Assembly (NCBI GenBank): GCA_944989445.1
Contig: CALYLW010000687.1
Location: forward strand, 124,001-188,000
Direction of reading: 5' to 3'
Origin: Ampullaceana balthica
Lineage: Eukaryota > Mollusca > Gastropoda > Lymnaeidae
DNA length: 64,000 nt
Shown: one piece after another, positions 35,370 to 48,381 of the stretch
Position numbering within the stretch: the stretch's first letter is position 1
How the letters are laid out: each line of letters begins with the position of its first letter
The notes under the pieces: model-generated
Told to the model about the DNA's origin: nothing
Database searches by the model: none
The model's input: only the letters and a program-made list of their open reading frames with translations
Made by a program: the position numbers and the translations under genes

Positions 35370-36064
35370 TAGTGCTGTTAACAATTTATTTTAATTTGAT
35401 AGTTAAATTTTAACGATTAATTAATAGTTGATGTCGATTAAAACCAAACATTTCAATTTATGGTATTATATGTAACATTTATTAAACGTACTTGTTGAAA
35501 ATGTAAATAACACTGGAATGTCTCCTTTATATGTCATCTTTTAACAAACTACGCAAAAAGACAAGTGTGTTGACATTATTTGGTTCAAGTGATGAGCGGG
35601 TCTAATTGACAATATTACCAGCCGAGCTGAACAATCGTTCACATGGAACTGAGGTATGCACAAAACCGTCTTGGAAAGGAATGACATTATCGGATATCGG
35701 TGTTCATTAAGTTTCCACCATTGTAGAGGCTCAACGGATTCAGACTCCATTAGCTTTGTACGCTTTTCACTTGGTTTGATAAGTAATCGAAGCGTTAGAA
35801 CCATGATAGTTGGTAGGCAAACGATTTATAAACAATGGATACAATCAACTTTATCAACAATTTGAACATTCCCATCAGTCAATAATTTAAAACCAAAATG
35901 TTCGTGTAATCGTCTGAAAATTTGTTTATGTTTATCGGCCACCATTTTTCGATTACTTTTTGAATTCCAGTACATTTGTTAGTGATGGGTCGATGCAAAA
36001 CAATTTAATAGTTAAAATTTTTAACGATCAATCGATTAATTAATCGTTAAATTTTGCAGCCCTA
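35370..36064. mobile_element. Candidate hAT-like remnant(s)
   Basis: TAGTGCTGTTAACA at 35370 and TAGTGATGGGTCGAT at 35980 resemble hAT left ends. TTGCAGCCCTA at 36054-36064 resembles the matching right end. Both left ends are followed by TTAACGATTAATTAAT-like sequence. No convincing 8-bp duplication was found, so borders are uncertain. Confidence 0.3.
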
Positions 36065-37476
36065 GTTTTTTTATCATGTGAAATGAAGATTTTTCTGTAT
36101 AGGTTTCTCTGTAGAGTAAATAAAGGGTGACAATCAAGTGAGACTGAAGGCATAACAATGTAAAGGGAGAATACTTGAATGAGATGCTTATTCAGTTCTC
36201 TTTAGGTTTTCATATTTTTGTATTTGAACTAGGGCTTAGCATAAATAGTTGACCCTAATAATCACTTTTTCGGCTGCTCCACTTTCTATTCGTTTCCATT
36301 GCCAGCTCCTGTTGGCTTTATTTTTTATGATTTGCTGAATTAAGACTAATAGGACAGTTACAGTTCTTGAATTCTGATGTAAACACGTACATGTTCTTAT
36401 TGAAATGTTCAGTACTCGGATAGTTATAAAATGCCACACGCACTGATAATTTGAACAGTGGCTTTTATTTATTGACGTTAGTGCTGTGTAAACTTTCAAA
36501 AGGATAAAACAGCTGGTTTGGGGTGTTGGCACAGATGGTGTTGACTGTTTGGCATGAGCTGATAACAGGGCAATTATCAGATTTGTTTCCATCGGCTGAA
36601 GATTTGAACAGTTTTTAAATTGTGGTTGAGATATCACGAATGACCATTTTACTGGGTAGGCATTTTATCAGGTCCATGTGACTACATGATAGGAAATGTC
36701 AGAGTTTACAAACCATTCCTCTATATACGAATGCTCAGTGTTCGACGCGTGCACATGTCATCAAAGCGAAGTAAATACGTCTCTATTGACTGGTGACAGT
36801 GAAACTTCTAACACATCTTTATAAAAGAAACAGAAAAGTCCATATATTTGTATTAAGATGGCAAAGAAACAATTGCACCTCTATGCATAGGTGTCCACAC
36901 AGATTGTAGTTCTAAGTTCTATACAGATTTGAAGACAAGTCTAAACATCGAACATCTCTAGAGATGAGAAGCTCTATACCTAAATCTCCATAAAGAAGAC
37001 AATGACAAGTCTCAGCGTCTCGATCCCATGTACTTGGCTGTTAAAAACCGCGTCGTCCGTGTCCCTCCCTGTGGGATGTACTTTACCCTCGGAGCACGCG
37101 AGACTTAAACGGATTTTCTGTTCCATATATTTTTTTTATGTTGCCTTTTGGTGTGGGTTTCTAGTCGGTGGCATGCCAAGATTGTTTTCTTCTGTGGCCG
37201 CTCATATGCTGGTGAAATGAGCTCATTGCATTGGAAAAGAGCCGTTAGTTCAACCAGACGTGCTTCAAAGTATAAGATTGTAATATGTTTGAGTTCATGG
37301 GATGACATCTATATATGGCATCCGTCCGTCATCAAGGGATGGTGGCGTTGTCTCCTTCTCCTCTGCCCCCGACCTTTCTCCTGGCTCGTCTCTCTTCACT
37401 CCCAGCTGTGAGGGTGGCTTCTGCGACTTGAGTGACCTCAGGGACCTTAGAACGGCAGAGGGTGCGATATAATGGG
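36065..37476. other. Non-coding stretch
   Basis: AT-rich to about 36980, then mixed. The minus-strand frame at 36236-36637 (133 codons) has no splice support. Nothing else recognised. Confidence 0.45.
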
Positions 37477-37484
37477 ATGACATC

Positions 37485-37643
37485 CAATGTTCCCTCTAAG
37501 GTTCGTTGGTCCGTGTGCCAATGTTGTTTTTTTAATTTTTTAATTTTAAATAGAAAAAACAAAAAGTTGCTGCGCGGTAATTCTTAACTGCTGCGCGGCG
37601 TCGGTCGATATCTGCGCAGCCGCGCATCTTAAAGGGAACATTG
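37485..37643. mobile_element. CAATGTTCCCT-family hAT-like MITE, copy E
   Basis: Left end CAATGTTCCCTCTAAGG, right end TCTTAAAGGGAACATTG. Flanks ATGACATC (37477-37484) and ATGGCATC (37644-37651) are an 8-bp duplication with one mismatch. It shares TTGGTCCGTGTGC and AATTCTTAACTGCTGCGCGG with copies B and G. Confidence 0.85.
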
Positions 37644-37651
37644 ATGGCATC

Positions 37652-38370
37652 TATTGTAAAGTCGTCTCCCACATATAACTATTCTCTGTTGTCATGCGTG
37701 CCGACCGTGGTATATACACTCAGCATCTGAAGATTCCATCGAATGGCGGCGTGGGGGTGGGGGCCGTCACAGAAAGCAGCAGTAGATGCGGCCACTGAAA
37801 TAACGATTTCTATCAACGGGAATGGATTTAGTGTCTCGCTGACAGGGGGGACTTAGCATTGATGGCCGGCTCGTAAGTCTGGGCTGTCTGGTAACCGTAT
37901 AGTCTGGCTAATGCCGACCCGGTAGCCAACTTGTGGATTATAACGGCTCGATTCCTGGGCTAAGTCTGGGGGGAAATGAAAGGATAGTACCAGGGGGAGA
38001 ACATAATTTTGGGGAAAGATAGGTTTTGTGTGTGTGGAGGGGGCTGTGTTTGGGGTATTTGAGTAGATAGAAGAAGTCCACGAGCCACTCTGTGAGTCAT
38101 AAACGGTTTGTTCAGATTATACATTGGTTTATGTCTCGGGCTCACTCCGACTTTGGTCAGGTTGACGGAAATTGACGTTTTACTGCCCGCGTATGCGAGG
38201 GGTTTACTGCTCACGCGCGGACTCGCCCCAACTATTCTAATGAGACACTACAAGATCTATGGGAATGGCCTCCCTTGATGGTGCCCGAGTTCCCTCTTCT
38301 CGCTTTTCAAGTCGGAATCGTTAAAGCTGAGTGGTGGAAAATTCGAGTTTCTATAGAGACCCTGAGCTGT
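37652..38370. other. Non-coding stretch
   Basis: Unique DNA, G-rich patches near 37750 and 38020-38050. No gene signal. Confidence 0.5.
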
Positions 38371-38773
38371 CTTGCGGGGCACGTATTCGCCTAGCTTGAC
38401 TACTGTGTGTATTGTGTTTATTAGCTTGACTACTGTGTGTATTGTGTTGTTTATTGAAGGCATATATCTTGGTCTTGCGGGGCACGTATTCGCCTAAATT
38501 GACTACTGTGTGTATTGTGTTGTTTATTGAAGGCATATATCTTGGTCTTGTGGGGCACGTATTCGCCCAGCTCGACTACTGTGTGTATTGTGTTGTTTAT
38601 TGAAGGCATATATCTTGGTCTTGCGGGGCACGTATTCGCCCAGCTCGACTACTGTGTGTATTGTGTTGTTTATTGAAGGCATATATCTTGGTCTTGTGGG
38701 GCACGTATTCGCCTAGCTCGACTACTGTGTGTATTGTGTTGTTTATTGAAGGCATATATCTTGGTCTTGTGGG
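38371..38773. repeat. 73-bp minisatellite, about 5 copies
   Basis: The unit begins CTTGCGGGGCACGTATTCGC, continues with CTCGACTACTGTGTGTATTG, and ends GAAGGCATATATCTTGGT. The first unit has an internal duplication of TAGCTTGACTACTGTGTGTA. Confidence 0.93.
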
Positions 38774-40403
38774 TGTTATGGAAGAGATGAATCTTCTGGT
38801 GCTTGAAGCAAGTAAAGAGCAGACAGACGTAAAAAGCGCCAAGCTACTTGAAGAATGGCTTCACGGGGAGCAGTTTCACTTGACTTGACCACACACGCAA
38901 ATACTTACGGATTCCGAGGAATGGGCTGAAATAAAATATTTCCATAATGTGAATCGCTGGTTACTTTAACTTGTATTCCCTTTCTTTATTACTTAAAATA
39001 CAATTTGGTAACAATGTGAGTTTCCAGAGATCCTCTCATTTCATCTGACACCTAGTGGGTTCCAGTTGACGCTATAATAGCATATACAGATACAACCCGA
39101 CGAACTCACAAAATTGCAGCAGAACCGTATACTGTGAAACACAATTTAATTTTTTCGGGAATTTCGGGAATTCTTAAAAGCTTCCATTAAACCCCTCTTG
39201 AAAATATAAATTTTGTTAATAAAATAAACTTTACGATTTTAAAATAACGTTTACTTACCTGGTACTTATTCTACTTCCCCGAAATAATGTAAGCGAACAA
39301 GGGATGAGTGGGGGGGGTGCACCCACCGTGTTATTTTAAATTAAAATTAAATTACGTGAATACATTAAGACTGTTGGGGTAGTGAGGGAGGGGGGGGAGA
39401 ATCACTATTAGACAGTCAAGTTACGATATCAGTATCATTAAACTCGGGGTCCGGAGTGACTGAGCGTTCAAGGGGTGCTGCGTACCACAGTTACTCGTGT
39501 TAACATTAAAGTATAGCCCCCTCCCCCTTTTGCCCACGCACTCTATCATTACAGCCATCACGGCACGGCCCGGCGGAGCTGGAGGCTCCCAGTAATTGCG
39601 ACAGTGACAAATAAATGTCACACCCCCATCCTCTTGGTCAGAACCGTTGGGTAATTGGGACTTTTCGTTGGAATTTTCGCTGTTACGGTAGTCGGAAGCT
39701 GTGAGATGACCAGGGCTATTAGTCTCTCGTGACTGACCTCCCTCACTTAGCAATGCAGATTGCTCAAAGTTAATATATGTTCACATTTGTATATACGAGT
39801 TCATTTTTATATAAATACTAGTGTATTACTCGTCAAAAATGACGAAAGTTTTCAAATAAATATATTTATAAATAAATATATAATTTTGAAAAAAAAACAA
39901 AAAAACAAAAACACACACACACACACACATTAGAATAAAAAAATAATGTAATACAGAACTTTCTTTTCTTTCTTTTTATTTTATTCATTTATTTCCATAT
40001 TGAACAATTTTATATGGACGTTCGAAAAGAGTAATTTGATTCGCTGCTTTCCAAAATTAGTAGTGTAACGAACGGACAGACGGACGGGACATACATAGCA
40101 AATTTTTTATATTGATGTATTATTGTTATCTGATGTGATCATTGTTCAGGTTGGCAACTCCTCGTTATTTTTAAATAATAAAGGTTCAATCAATTTATTT
40201 TAGTATATTTATATTTTGCCTAGGTCAGCAACCCATCTTGATATATCTCATAATGTCTAATGTATTTCACATTTTTCTTTGGCCTGTGGGGCATTCTACA
40301 TCATTCCATGGTGGTGTGTTTTATATAATGTATAATGAATTTCACACTTTGCTTAGGCCAGGTTGGGCGTTATATAGAAAGCCATGACTATCTGTTTGTC
40401 TAA
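38774..40403. other. Non-coding stretch
   Basis: Mostly AT-rich after 38880, with an (AC)n run at about 39910-39930. The minus-strand frame 39421-39753 looks protein-like in its first 50 residues, with a possible acceptor (TCATCTCACAG), but it is not supported enough to call. Confidence 0.45.
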
Positions 40404-40411
40404 CTCTAATG

Positions 40412-40625
40412 CAACGGTGGCCAAACCGCGGCTCGCGAGCCGCATGCGGTTCTTCTGTGTTCACATTGTGGCTCGCGTACAGTTTATGAAAGATATGTTA
40501 CAAGGATTACTGGAAGATTTCCGAGCCAGGTTTAATGACCCATAATGCTTCAATTCGGCTATCAACAATTTAAAAAATAAATAAATTAAAATGGCTCTTA
40601 GTTACTACAGGTCTGGCCACCCCTG
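40412..40625. mobile_element. hAT non-autonomous element, GGTGGCCA family copy 2
   Basis: It starts CAACGGTGGCCAAACCGCGG and ends AGGTCTGGCCACCCCTG. Flanks CTCTAATG (40404-40411) and CTCTAAAG (40626-40633) are an 8-bp duplication with one mismatch. Same family and orientation as 28822-29040. Confidence 0.85.
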
Positions 40626-40633
40626 CTCTAAAG

Positions 40634-42496
40634 TATTTCACGATTTGCTTAAGCCAGGTGGGTCATCCTACAGAATTTTGGATGTGTCTCATAATGTCTT
40701 ATGCAATTATTTTATTTTTGTTGGTCTTTACATCGTAAACGGCATGGCTTCCGTTAATCTGTAGTACCCGGATGACACACTGTCTGCAGAACATAAGTGA
40801 CATTCATATCCAAAAGTGAGTTGTCCTTCCGGTAATCCACCTACCGTTCTCGACTGATCGCGACAGCTGGCCTTCGGCAGACGTCGACTAAGAACAACGT
40901 CATCATAACTAGTGCTGAGTGTTTGTTAATTGGGTCGGTTTTCTTCTTCCCTTTCATCCCCCCTCCCCACCCCCTTTTCCTCTCAAACTAATCAAGCTAA
41001 TTATTGAACGGGGAAAAGTCTTAATAGCTTGTTTTCCCACCATAACTTAGAAAATTTCGAGATTTTTGTTTAAACATACGAGAGTACTGTAAAAACAAGT
41101 ACCTAAAGCGGCAGACGTAGAGTTGCAAGGATAGGAGGTTCTGTGAGTACATGTGCAACCTGTGCACAATGTGGTTCTGTTTAAGATTGGAGCTATTCAT
41201 TTCTAGGAACCTTTAAATAAACATTCTTACCATAGCTAGAACCACAGTCATAAATATTATTAGTAGTCTTAGTGCTGGCAAAAATATATGGATATTACAA
41301 GTATAACAATGACTTTGGGATCTGAATGCCTACTCGTACAGACTTGTCATTTCACGGGCCAGAAAACGTCATAGCTCATTATGTAGTCACTACTTTTGAC
41401 AAGGTTTTCATAATACAATGTTTTTAGCATAAATATAGAAGTCACAATGCTTTTGCAACAAAAAGATATTAAAAAAATCAGTATCCAAAAATTATAAACA
41501 AGTTTTTGTCTTGTGAAACCACTAAGCTGACTCAAATCAATGTAGAACTAACAAATGGTTTTATTTAGACAAGCTCTCTCAGAGCACTCCGATAATTCAC
41601 TAATATCTTAATGGAATAAATCTTAACTGAAAACCCCGAATATTTCTATTGATTTTCGTTATAAAATAATCCTGTACATCAACTAATTGTGGTACTGGTA
41701 CAAATAATGAAGAAAATGGAATACACGGACAAGGGAAAGACACTTAACTGAAATGTTAAGGTGGAACTCCGTGTTACATGTCCAAAATATTGGATCGTGA
41801 AAATGGCGAGAACAACACAACATTAACGAAATTGCTAATTTTTTATATATTTTTCTTTAAAAAATAAGTTTGTTTAGACTGTGTAAAAATGTAGACACGT
41901 CACATCCGTCCATCAGAACGACCCGGGGGGAAGGGGGCGGTTTGAAGTGCTACCATAAAATTACTGCGGTGGAGTAAAACTGTCTTGAGCAAGTTGATTT
42001 GGCCATCGCTCGCTTCTCTACAAACCATTTCCGAGATTTCTAGTACTTCCAGATCAACTTGGCAGGGGAAGGACATTATCCTAACGGGTATTAGTTCTAG
42101 CGCTTTACCCGTGGCGCGATCGATACCCTGGGTAATGGGCCCAATTTATTTTACTCTCGCTGTTTTGGGCTGTTTATGGCCAAGGAATTGCTGGTGGACA
42201 TTTCTACCCATTGAGTTTTATATCTGGCAGATTTCTCTTTGTAATTACTTCAGTTGGTTCGAGAGACTGCTTTAACATTTTCATAGCCTAATAAGTCTGC
42301 GATGCGTTTTATGTTTATGTAAACTCAAGAGTAAAATCAAGCCAATTTTTTAAAAAATGCTATCAAAATATGTTCTATTCTTTTGTTAGTTATATTTAAA
42401 GTTTTGTAACCATTCTCCATTCTCTTCATACTTAATTAGTTATTTCTTTCCCCGTAAAAGTCATTTTACTTATTTTACAATATATATCTGATAGGC
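40634..42496. other. Non-coding stretch
   Basis: Unique DNA. The frame at 41985-42275 is open but unsupported. No RNA gene or repeat border recognised. Confidence 0.5.
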
Positions 42497-42633
42497 CAAG
42501 TTCCCTCTGAGGTTCATTGATCCGTGTTCAAAGTATCACACCATCTATTTTTTGTGCAATAATTTACAAAATTTGCTGCGCGGTAATTCTAAACTGCTGC
42601 GTGGCATCAGTCAAATAGCTTAAAGGGAACAAG
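42497..42633. mobile_element. CAATGTTCCCT-family hAT-like MITE, diverged copy F
   Basis: Left CAAGTTCCCTCTGAGGTTC, right TAGCTTAAAGGGAACAAG. Internal GATCCGTGTTCAAAGTATCA and AATTCTAAACTGCTGCGTGG match the family. The flanking duplication is not clear. Confidence 0.7.
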
Positions 42634-43207
42634 GCTTGTAGGGGATTGTGACTGTTCATAAGGTGTATTACACAAAATTGAGGACTTTTTTAAAATTGTC
42701 TTTTTAAAAAAACAAAACAGTTTTGAAACCCCGATCATCAGTTACACGTTCGTGACGGGCAACAAACAAAATTGCTTGAAAAGAAACAACTCTGGATTGA
42801 GAGTCCTGTCGTTAATTTTGTTGTGATTTTTTTTGTGTGTTGTTGTTACCTTGGGCCATAGACTCGTTACCAGATGCGCGGAGTTGGAACCTTGTTCTCT
42901 AACGAGTGGCTGGAAAGCGCAACACACGCCCTTCTGTATGTACCTTAACTTATAATTATTGTATAATCCTGCACCCTCACCTGATCTAATTAGTTACATT
43001 CCGCAGCACAATTTTTAAAAACTTTTTTTTAAAAACAAAATTTTTAGTGGGTAGAAAATGTGTGTGTGTGTGGGGGAGTGTTGCTTCCTTCGGGTTAAAA
43101 CGGATATTCCAATAAAAACTGAAGATGTCAACGGTGGGAGCGTTTTCCGCCCCCCGGTGGATAAACAAAATAATAAAATTAAAAGCTGGGAAGAAAAACG
43201 TCTCTAC
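42634..43207. other. Non-coding stretch
   Basis: Mixed composition with a (TG)n run near 43060. No independent feature. Confidence 0.45.
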
Positions 43208-43446
43208 TTCTTGTAATGAGTTGTTGAAGTCAGGTAGAGACCGACCTGGTGCTGTACAGGATTTATTGTAGTCTCCGGAAGGGAAGTTGGGTGGGGGAGG
43301 GGGAGTTGGGGAAGTTGTGGTAGGATAGGGGGTTCGTGGTCGAAACTCTGCCACGGTATGCAAGTCCGGGCAGCTGTAACACCTGGAGCTGTTGTTGCTA
43401 GTCGTTGGGGTAGAGGAATTATCCGACACGTTTCTTCTCTTTAGTT
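43208..43446 (-). CDS. Candidate minus-strand exon, unknown protein
   Basis: This lies inside a 209-codon open frame (42986-43615), the longest in the window not explained by a tandem array. On the minus strand, an acceptor TCTACTTTGCAG precedes LKRRNVSDNSSTPTTS, then SRCYSCPDLHTVAEFRP, a Pro-rich run and SCTAPGRSLPDFNNS. A weak donor (GAA|GTAGAG) follows. The Ser/Asn/Pro-rich composition would fit a disordered cytoplasmic tail. I recognise no family, and phase with the other candidate exons could not be established. It may equally be chance in a C-rich patch. Confidence 0.25.
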
Positions 43447-45613
43447 CTGCAAAGTAGATTGTCCTTGCGGTTAGGTAAACCCCGCCAGCCCATTGCACAC
43501 CAGGTAGAGAATATGGCAACGAGGCACAACTCATCGATAAAATACTATGACGTTGTGTCTTGATGATATGGAAAAAAAACACATTTGTTGGGAGTTTCCG
43601 ATTCTCCACCCACACCCCTCTCTTGTTTTGAACGCGTCTGGGAATTAATTTTTTGGTGGTTTGCTGAATGTGATATTTTCATGCGAGAAAGAGAAGTATT
43701 TAACTTCTCTACTTAATTGTTTTGTAATTGATGTTGATGCATTGAAGATTGTGGAATATTATTTCTAAGTCGTCTCGACTCTCTACAACAAATAGAATAA
43801 GTTTTTGTTAGTTTTAGTGCAAAAGTATTGCGTTACTCGAAACTCAGCCATTTTAAGTTAAATGTATACAATAATAATTAGGAACCTAACGCTTTTGTAA
43901 ACTCAATGACTTCTTAGCCATACTCTAATACGTTGATGTTTGCACTTTGATGGATGATGAAAAATGCCCTCTTTTAAAACCAACGCTCTTCCAGAGTTAC
44001 CTTTTCTTGAAAAAACAAATTAAAAACCTCTACCTTCTGATGTGGAGACGGGTAACCAAATTGTGGCTTCCTGGCGCTCTTTTATGTGTGAGTGCACCCA
44101 ATAAAACCACAATTGGAACTCATTCATTCACGGTCTTCACTTCTCTGTTGATCACTAATTGGCGCGTATCTTTCAACTTTGGAAAGCATGCAGACCTATA
44201 ATTTGAAGCAAAGTAAGCTGTTGGTCGGAAAAGGCTTACGTTAACTGCAGCTGAAGAGAAACAAAAGTTTTAATCAGCAGTTAGTTACATTTAAAACAAC
44301 ACCAACTACACATTTCTACACATTTCTTGATTGCATCGGTGTTTTTCAGGTGCATCTGACCATTTTACTTACTGCCTTTGGTTTTATCGAGGTAGTAGGA
44401 GTTGGTTTAGTGACGTTGCTATATCAGCTTTTTGTCAGGTCTCTCAGATACCTTTCGGTCTCATATTAACTTTCTGTTAAACGTTACCTCCTTTTACACT
44501 CATCGCCTCAACAAAACTAAAAACTTATACACAAAAGTTAATCACGTTTTATCTGCCTCCATCTTTCATCCTTTCCTTCTTTATTACTCCTACGTCACTT
44601 ACAAGAATCTGTTTTTTTTTGGGGGGGGGGTTTGCGACTTTGTCTAGGGGTGAATAGCCTAGGGGTGAATAGCCGCCAACACGGACACTTAACACAATTT
44701 CAGAGATTAAATTTTAACTTTGTTACTTTTACTGTCTTACAACACTTTTATTTGTGTGTAACCTTACGGATGTATCAAATCGGCGGGCGAGTTTCGCTAA
44801 CAAACTCACATACAGATAAGAAACCCACATTTTAAATGGCCAACGCTAAAAGAACCACCTCCACCCGCTCTGCTTTCATACTCTCAGTCCATCTGTCCCT
44901 TTTCTATCAAAACGTTACCGTCTCCTTCTTCCTACGCCTGTCATCTTTTCAAACCCACACCTGGACTACTTTCATACTTCAGAATACCGCTACCTAAAGT
45001 TTGGGATTCTCACCTTTAGATCTGATCTGATCTCTTATAATATGATTTGTGCCAAAATGGTATCCCTTGCCTGGCCTCCGCCCCCATCTATTTGTATCCC
45101 TATACAAATCACGTTGTATTATCTCGCAACTTCCTGGGGTAAACCCCCGAACGAGTTTTATAGACGTTTAAATCCTTTCATCGTTGACACGTGATCCTGG
45201 CTTACCGGTCAGCAGTGAGAGTAGCGTGGCAAGGCTGAAGGACGATATTCTCCTAGACATTTCGTAAGCTCAATCTGTACAGCTTTGGGGGCTGCGGGGG
45301 GAGAAAAGCCCTTAGAACTTAGAACTATTTTAAAATTATGAGACAAATGGAATTAAAATACACTTGTAAAGTAGCGTAAATGTAAATGAAAATTTTAACA
45401 TAGTTGTATTATTAAAGGGGGGGGGGACACTAGGCTTGAATATAGCAACGGATTTTTTTTTAAAATCGTAAAGAAATAGCCTTCAAAAGATTAAGGCTAT
45501 AAGGTATAGCTAATGAAACGATAGTCAGCAGAAATACCAAAGAAGTTTCAACTGGTGTCGATCAGATAGCCACCACAAGACAACTCTCTGCCAGTCCTTC
45601 TTCCATCGCCAGT
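43447..45613. other. Non-coding stretch
   Basis: AT-rich, with a poly-G run near 44623 and another at about 45418. No gene signal recognised. Confidence 0.5.
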
Positions 45614-45784
45614 TTATAACTTGGCTGACGGAAGCCCTTGTTTAAGGTTCCTACTTTCATCCCCCACACGTTCCAGGAAACTGCGGCGCTCGACAGCCTC
45701 CCACTTGAAAAGCGTTTTGAAGTAATAGTCCGACCCTGGCCCTAAATGATAGCCGGACTCATCCGAGCTGAAGCAAGTTTGAGG
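45614..45784 (-). CDS. Candidate minus-strand terminal exon, unknown protein
   Basis: On the minus strand, the acceptor CCGTTTACTTACAG is followed by 56 open codons ending in TAA. The translation starts PQTCFSSDESGYHLGPG and ends ESRNLKQGLPSAKL. It is mixed and charged, so it looks protein-like, but it is short and no family was recognised. No AATAAA was seen close downstream. Low confidence. Confidence 0.2.
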   Translation of the reverse strand, partial: PQTCFSSDESGYHLGPGSDYYFKTLFKWEAVERRSFLERVGDESRNLKQGLPSAKL

Positions 45785-46188
45785 CTGTAAGTAAACGGCG
45801 GGGGTGGGGAGATCACCGGTGATAGATCTGGCTGTGCTTAACCCGGGGCCCAAGTGCTTTTATTTTAGTGAGTGCTTCTTTTGAGTTCAGGCCGAGGTTT
45901 CAAGAAGTGAACTTGTATACTTCTGATTGACGTTATACGTTACTGAAAGCAGAAGGGGGGAACAGTACAGCTCCTGAATTAAGATTATTAAATATAGTAT
46001 AGTTCAAGGGTCCTTAACGGAAATACCTCTGGGGGGGGGCGGGTATAGAGTTGGTGAGTTTTTCATGGACGGCACGTGGAAGGTTGGACGTTCAAATACC
46101 TCCCACCACCGTTTGATGGATAGGGATGGTACTTGAGTGTCATAATAAGGTGCCATCCGTGTAGCACGCTCGTGAGGGGATGGGGAGG

Positions 46189-46312
46189 GTTTTCGTAAAG
46201 ATTATGTGTATGTATGAGCTTGAGGAAGTTTTCGTAAAGATTATGTGTAGGTATGAGCTTGAGGAAGTTTTCGTAAAGATTATGCGTACGTGTGAGCTTG
46301 AGGAAGTTTTCG
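46189..46312. repeat. 39-bp tandem repeat, 3 copies
   Basis: The unit is GTTTTCGTAAAGATTATGTG followed by TATGTATGAGCTTGAGGAA. Confidence 0.93.
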
Positions 46313-47358
46313 GAAGAGTCGTACATACTACATACATTAACAAATCTCTTTAAATTTTTTATGCTGACAGTTCGTGAACAATCTAAAAGTTTAAGTTTAA
46401 CTCTATATTTGAACAAGGCTTGTCTTTCAAAAACACTTTGTTAAATGACCAATAAGTGATGTGATATAACTAATAGAATCTACGAACTTAATATCCATCT
46501 GCTCGATGTGAAGCCTTACTTATTAATTAGTGTTCAAAGTCCTAAACTATATCCGAAATAATCTAGTATGCATTGTCTGCTGGCGACCATACACCAAATA
46601 TGGAACCTTAAATTGAACCATTTATTGAACCCACATACATCGAACTTAAATTCAAAATAAATCCAATTTAATGATTTTCTGTTACATAAACAAACTCTAA
46701 TTAAGGAAGTTTCTTTTTTTTTAAATATACACGTAATTTATTTGGGGAAGGGCGGCGTCCTTAAGATTTCTGGAAACTTGACCCTTGCAACTGTCCCCTC
46801 GATGGACGGTAACCAACCACCTCTGTCCCCGGTGAGAATACAAGCCTCGCGGCTAACAGGCCCCCAAGTCCGCGCGTCTTGCTCGTTGCCACCACGCTGT
46901 CGTGTTGTTGGTCTCAGCGAGCTGAGCAGGCGTGCGGGCTCCGCACAAGAGGAGAGAAGAAAACATCAACTCGCGGGCGTAGTTGAAAGTTGAAGCATTC
47001 TAGTGCGCCACAGTTCTCTCCATCTCCGGGGCGTGCGCTGTTGATAGATGTCGAAAGGTGAAAGTAGTGCTGTGTTTTTGTTTTCATGAATTTCTTGGAA
47101 TGCGTCGTCAGTTCGTGTGCCGGGTATTTCGCTTAATTCTTCACCCCGTTGCTGGTTGCCGTGCCGGTGACAGCGGAAGTGAGTGTATACATTGAAGCGG
47201 GTCAGATTTAGGGGCAACTAAAATATCTGAAGTATTGACAACATAGTGGTAGAATTGTATGTAGATCATCTATTGAATTGCCATGCATTCTAAACATTTT
47301 AAAAAGGGAGACTATTTCAAATAGCTCTACATCCTGCAGTCCATATCAATAGTCAACA
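46313..47358. other. Non-coding stretch with weak coding-like patches
   Basis: A GC-richer block at 46780-47200 is open on both strands. The minus frame 46966-47217 reads protein-like but has no clear acceptor. The plus strand has a GTGAGAAT donor-like site near 46832. Not called. Confidence 0.4.
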
Positions 47359-47644
47359 CATGCCATCAAGCTAGTCATGTGCGATGACAGACTATGACAT
47401 ATTCGTGTCTTTCATTTACTTGTCATCAAGCTAGTCATGTGCGATGACAGACTATGACATATTCGTGTCTTTCACTTACTTGTCATCAAGCTAGTCATGT
47501 GCGATGACAAACTATGACATATTCGTGTATTTCACTTACTTGTCATCAAGCTGGTCATATGCGATGACAGACTATGACATATTGGTGTCTTTCACTCACT
47601 TGTCATCAAGCTAGTCATATGCGACGGCAGATTATGATAAATTC
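47359..47644. repeat. 60-bp minisatellite, about 5 copies
   Basis: The unit begins TCATCAAGCTAGTCATGTGC, continues with GATGACAGACTATGACATAT, and ends TCGTGTCTTTCACTTACTTG. It decays towards the right end. Confidence 0.95.
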
Positions 47645-48044
47645 GCGTTTTTACTTATTTAAATGAAATTGTCGCTTGAACCTTTCTATCATCATCCGAA
47701 TGTTTTGGTGTTAGAAGGGCATATCACTCGTGTGTTCTAGCTTCAAATAGTACGGGATTATTGCATTACACATTGCGGTGTAGTTAGTTTACATTTTAGT
47801 CAGTTAGTGGGGACATTTCATTTAGAAGGTTGCACTATTTTTGTTCTGTAGCCGTAAAACATTTCTGTAACAGTCAATGACGTAATTTTATCAGAAGTAA
47901 TCCGTTGAAGCAACTATTGATGTGATTTTTAAAGTTAATATTTACAAGTGCAATTTTTAAAAGAAGTTGTTTTTAACATATTAAAACCATACCGGGGGTA
48001 TACAACTAGAACCAAACAAAAACAAAACATACCTGTATAACTCT

Positions 48045-48050
48045 TTTATT
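48045..48050 (-). promoter_or_regulatory. Candidate AATAAA polyadenylation signal (minus)
   Basis: AATAAA on the minus strand, about 100 nt downstream of the stop codon of the candidate terminal exon 48150-48311. Such hexamers are frequent by chance in AT-rich DNA. Confidence 0.25.
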
Positions 48051-48149
48051 CAAGTAGAATATTTACTTAATTTACAGGAGTTCATAAGTTTTCCTGCGCA
48101 ATTCCCACCTTAAAAACAACGTGAATCGGACAGCCGTTGCCACAATTTA

Positions 48150-48311
48150 TCATTCCATGTATCCTGGGTGAGGGGAGGTCGATAAATCGATAGCTGTCGT
48201 CAATAGCTCTCCGCGTTTGGCTCTGGTTTTCGTCGTGTTTTGTAATCGTTTCATGACCTTTTTAAAGGCTGGATGTTGCGTCGATAATCGCTCGTACATG
48301 TCAACTGTTGT
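48150..48311 (-). CDS. Candidate minus-strand terminal exon, unknown protein
   Basis: On the minus strand, a pyrimidine-rich acceptor (GCCCCAGCCCCCAG) precedes 53 open codons and TGA. The translation includes TTVDMYERLSTQHPAFKKVM and then KRLQNTTKTRAKRGELL, a basic and probably helical segment. An AATAAA lies about 100 nt past the stop. The frame stays open upstream to 48401, so the true start is uncertain. It would be in phase with the candidate exon at 49166-49343 if that exon ended at its internal CAGAAG|GTGACA donor. No family recognised; low confidence. Confidence 0.25.
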   Translation of the reverse strand, partial: TTVDMYERLSTQHPAFKKVMKRLQNTTKTRAKRGELLTTAIDLSTSPHPGYME

Positions 48312-48381
48312 CTGGGGGCTGGGGCTGCCGTGGAGAAAGTCGGTAATTCGTTCAACAGATACGCAACGTTCATGAACAACG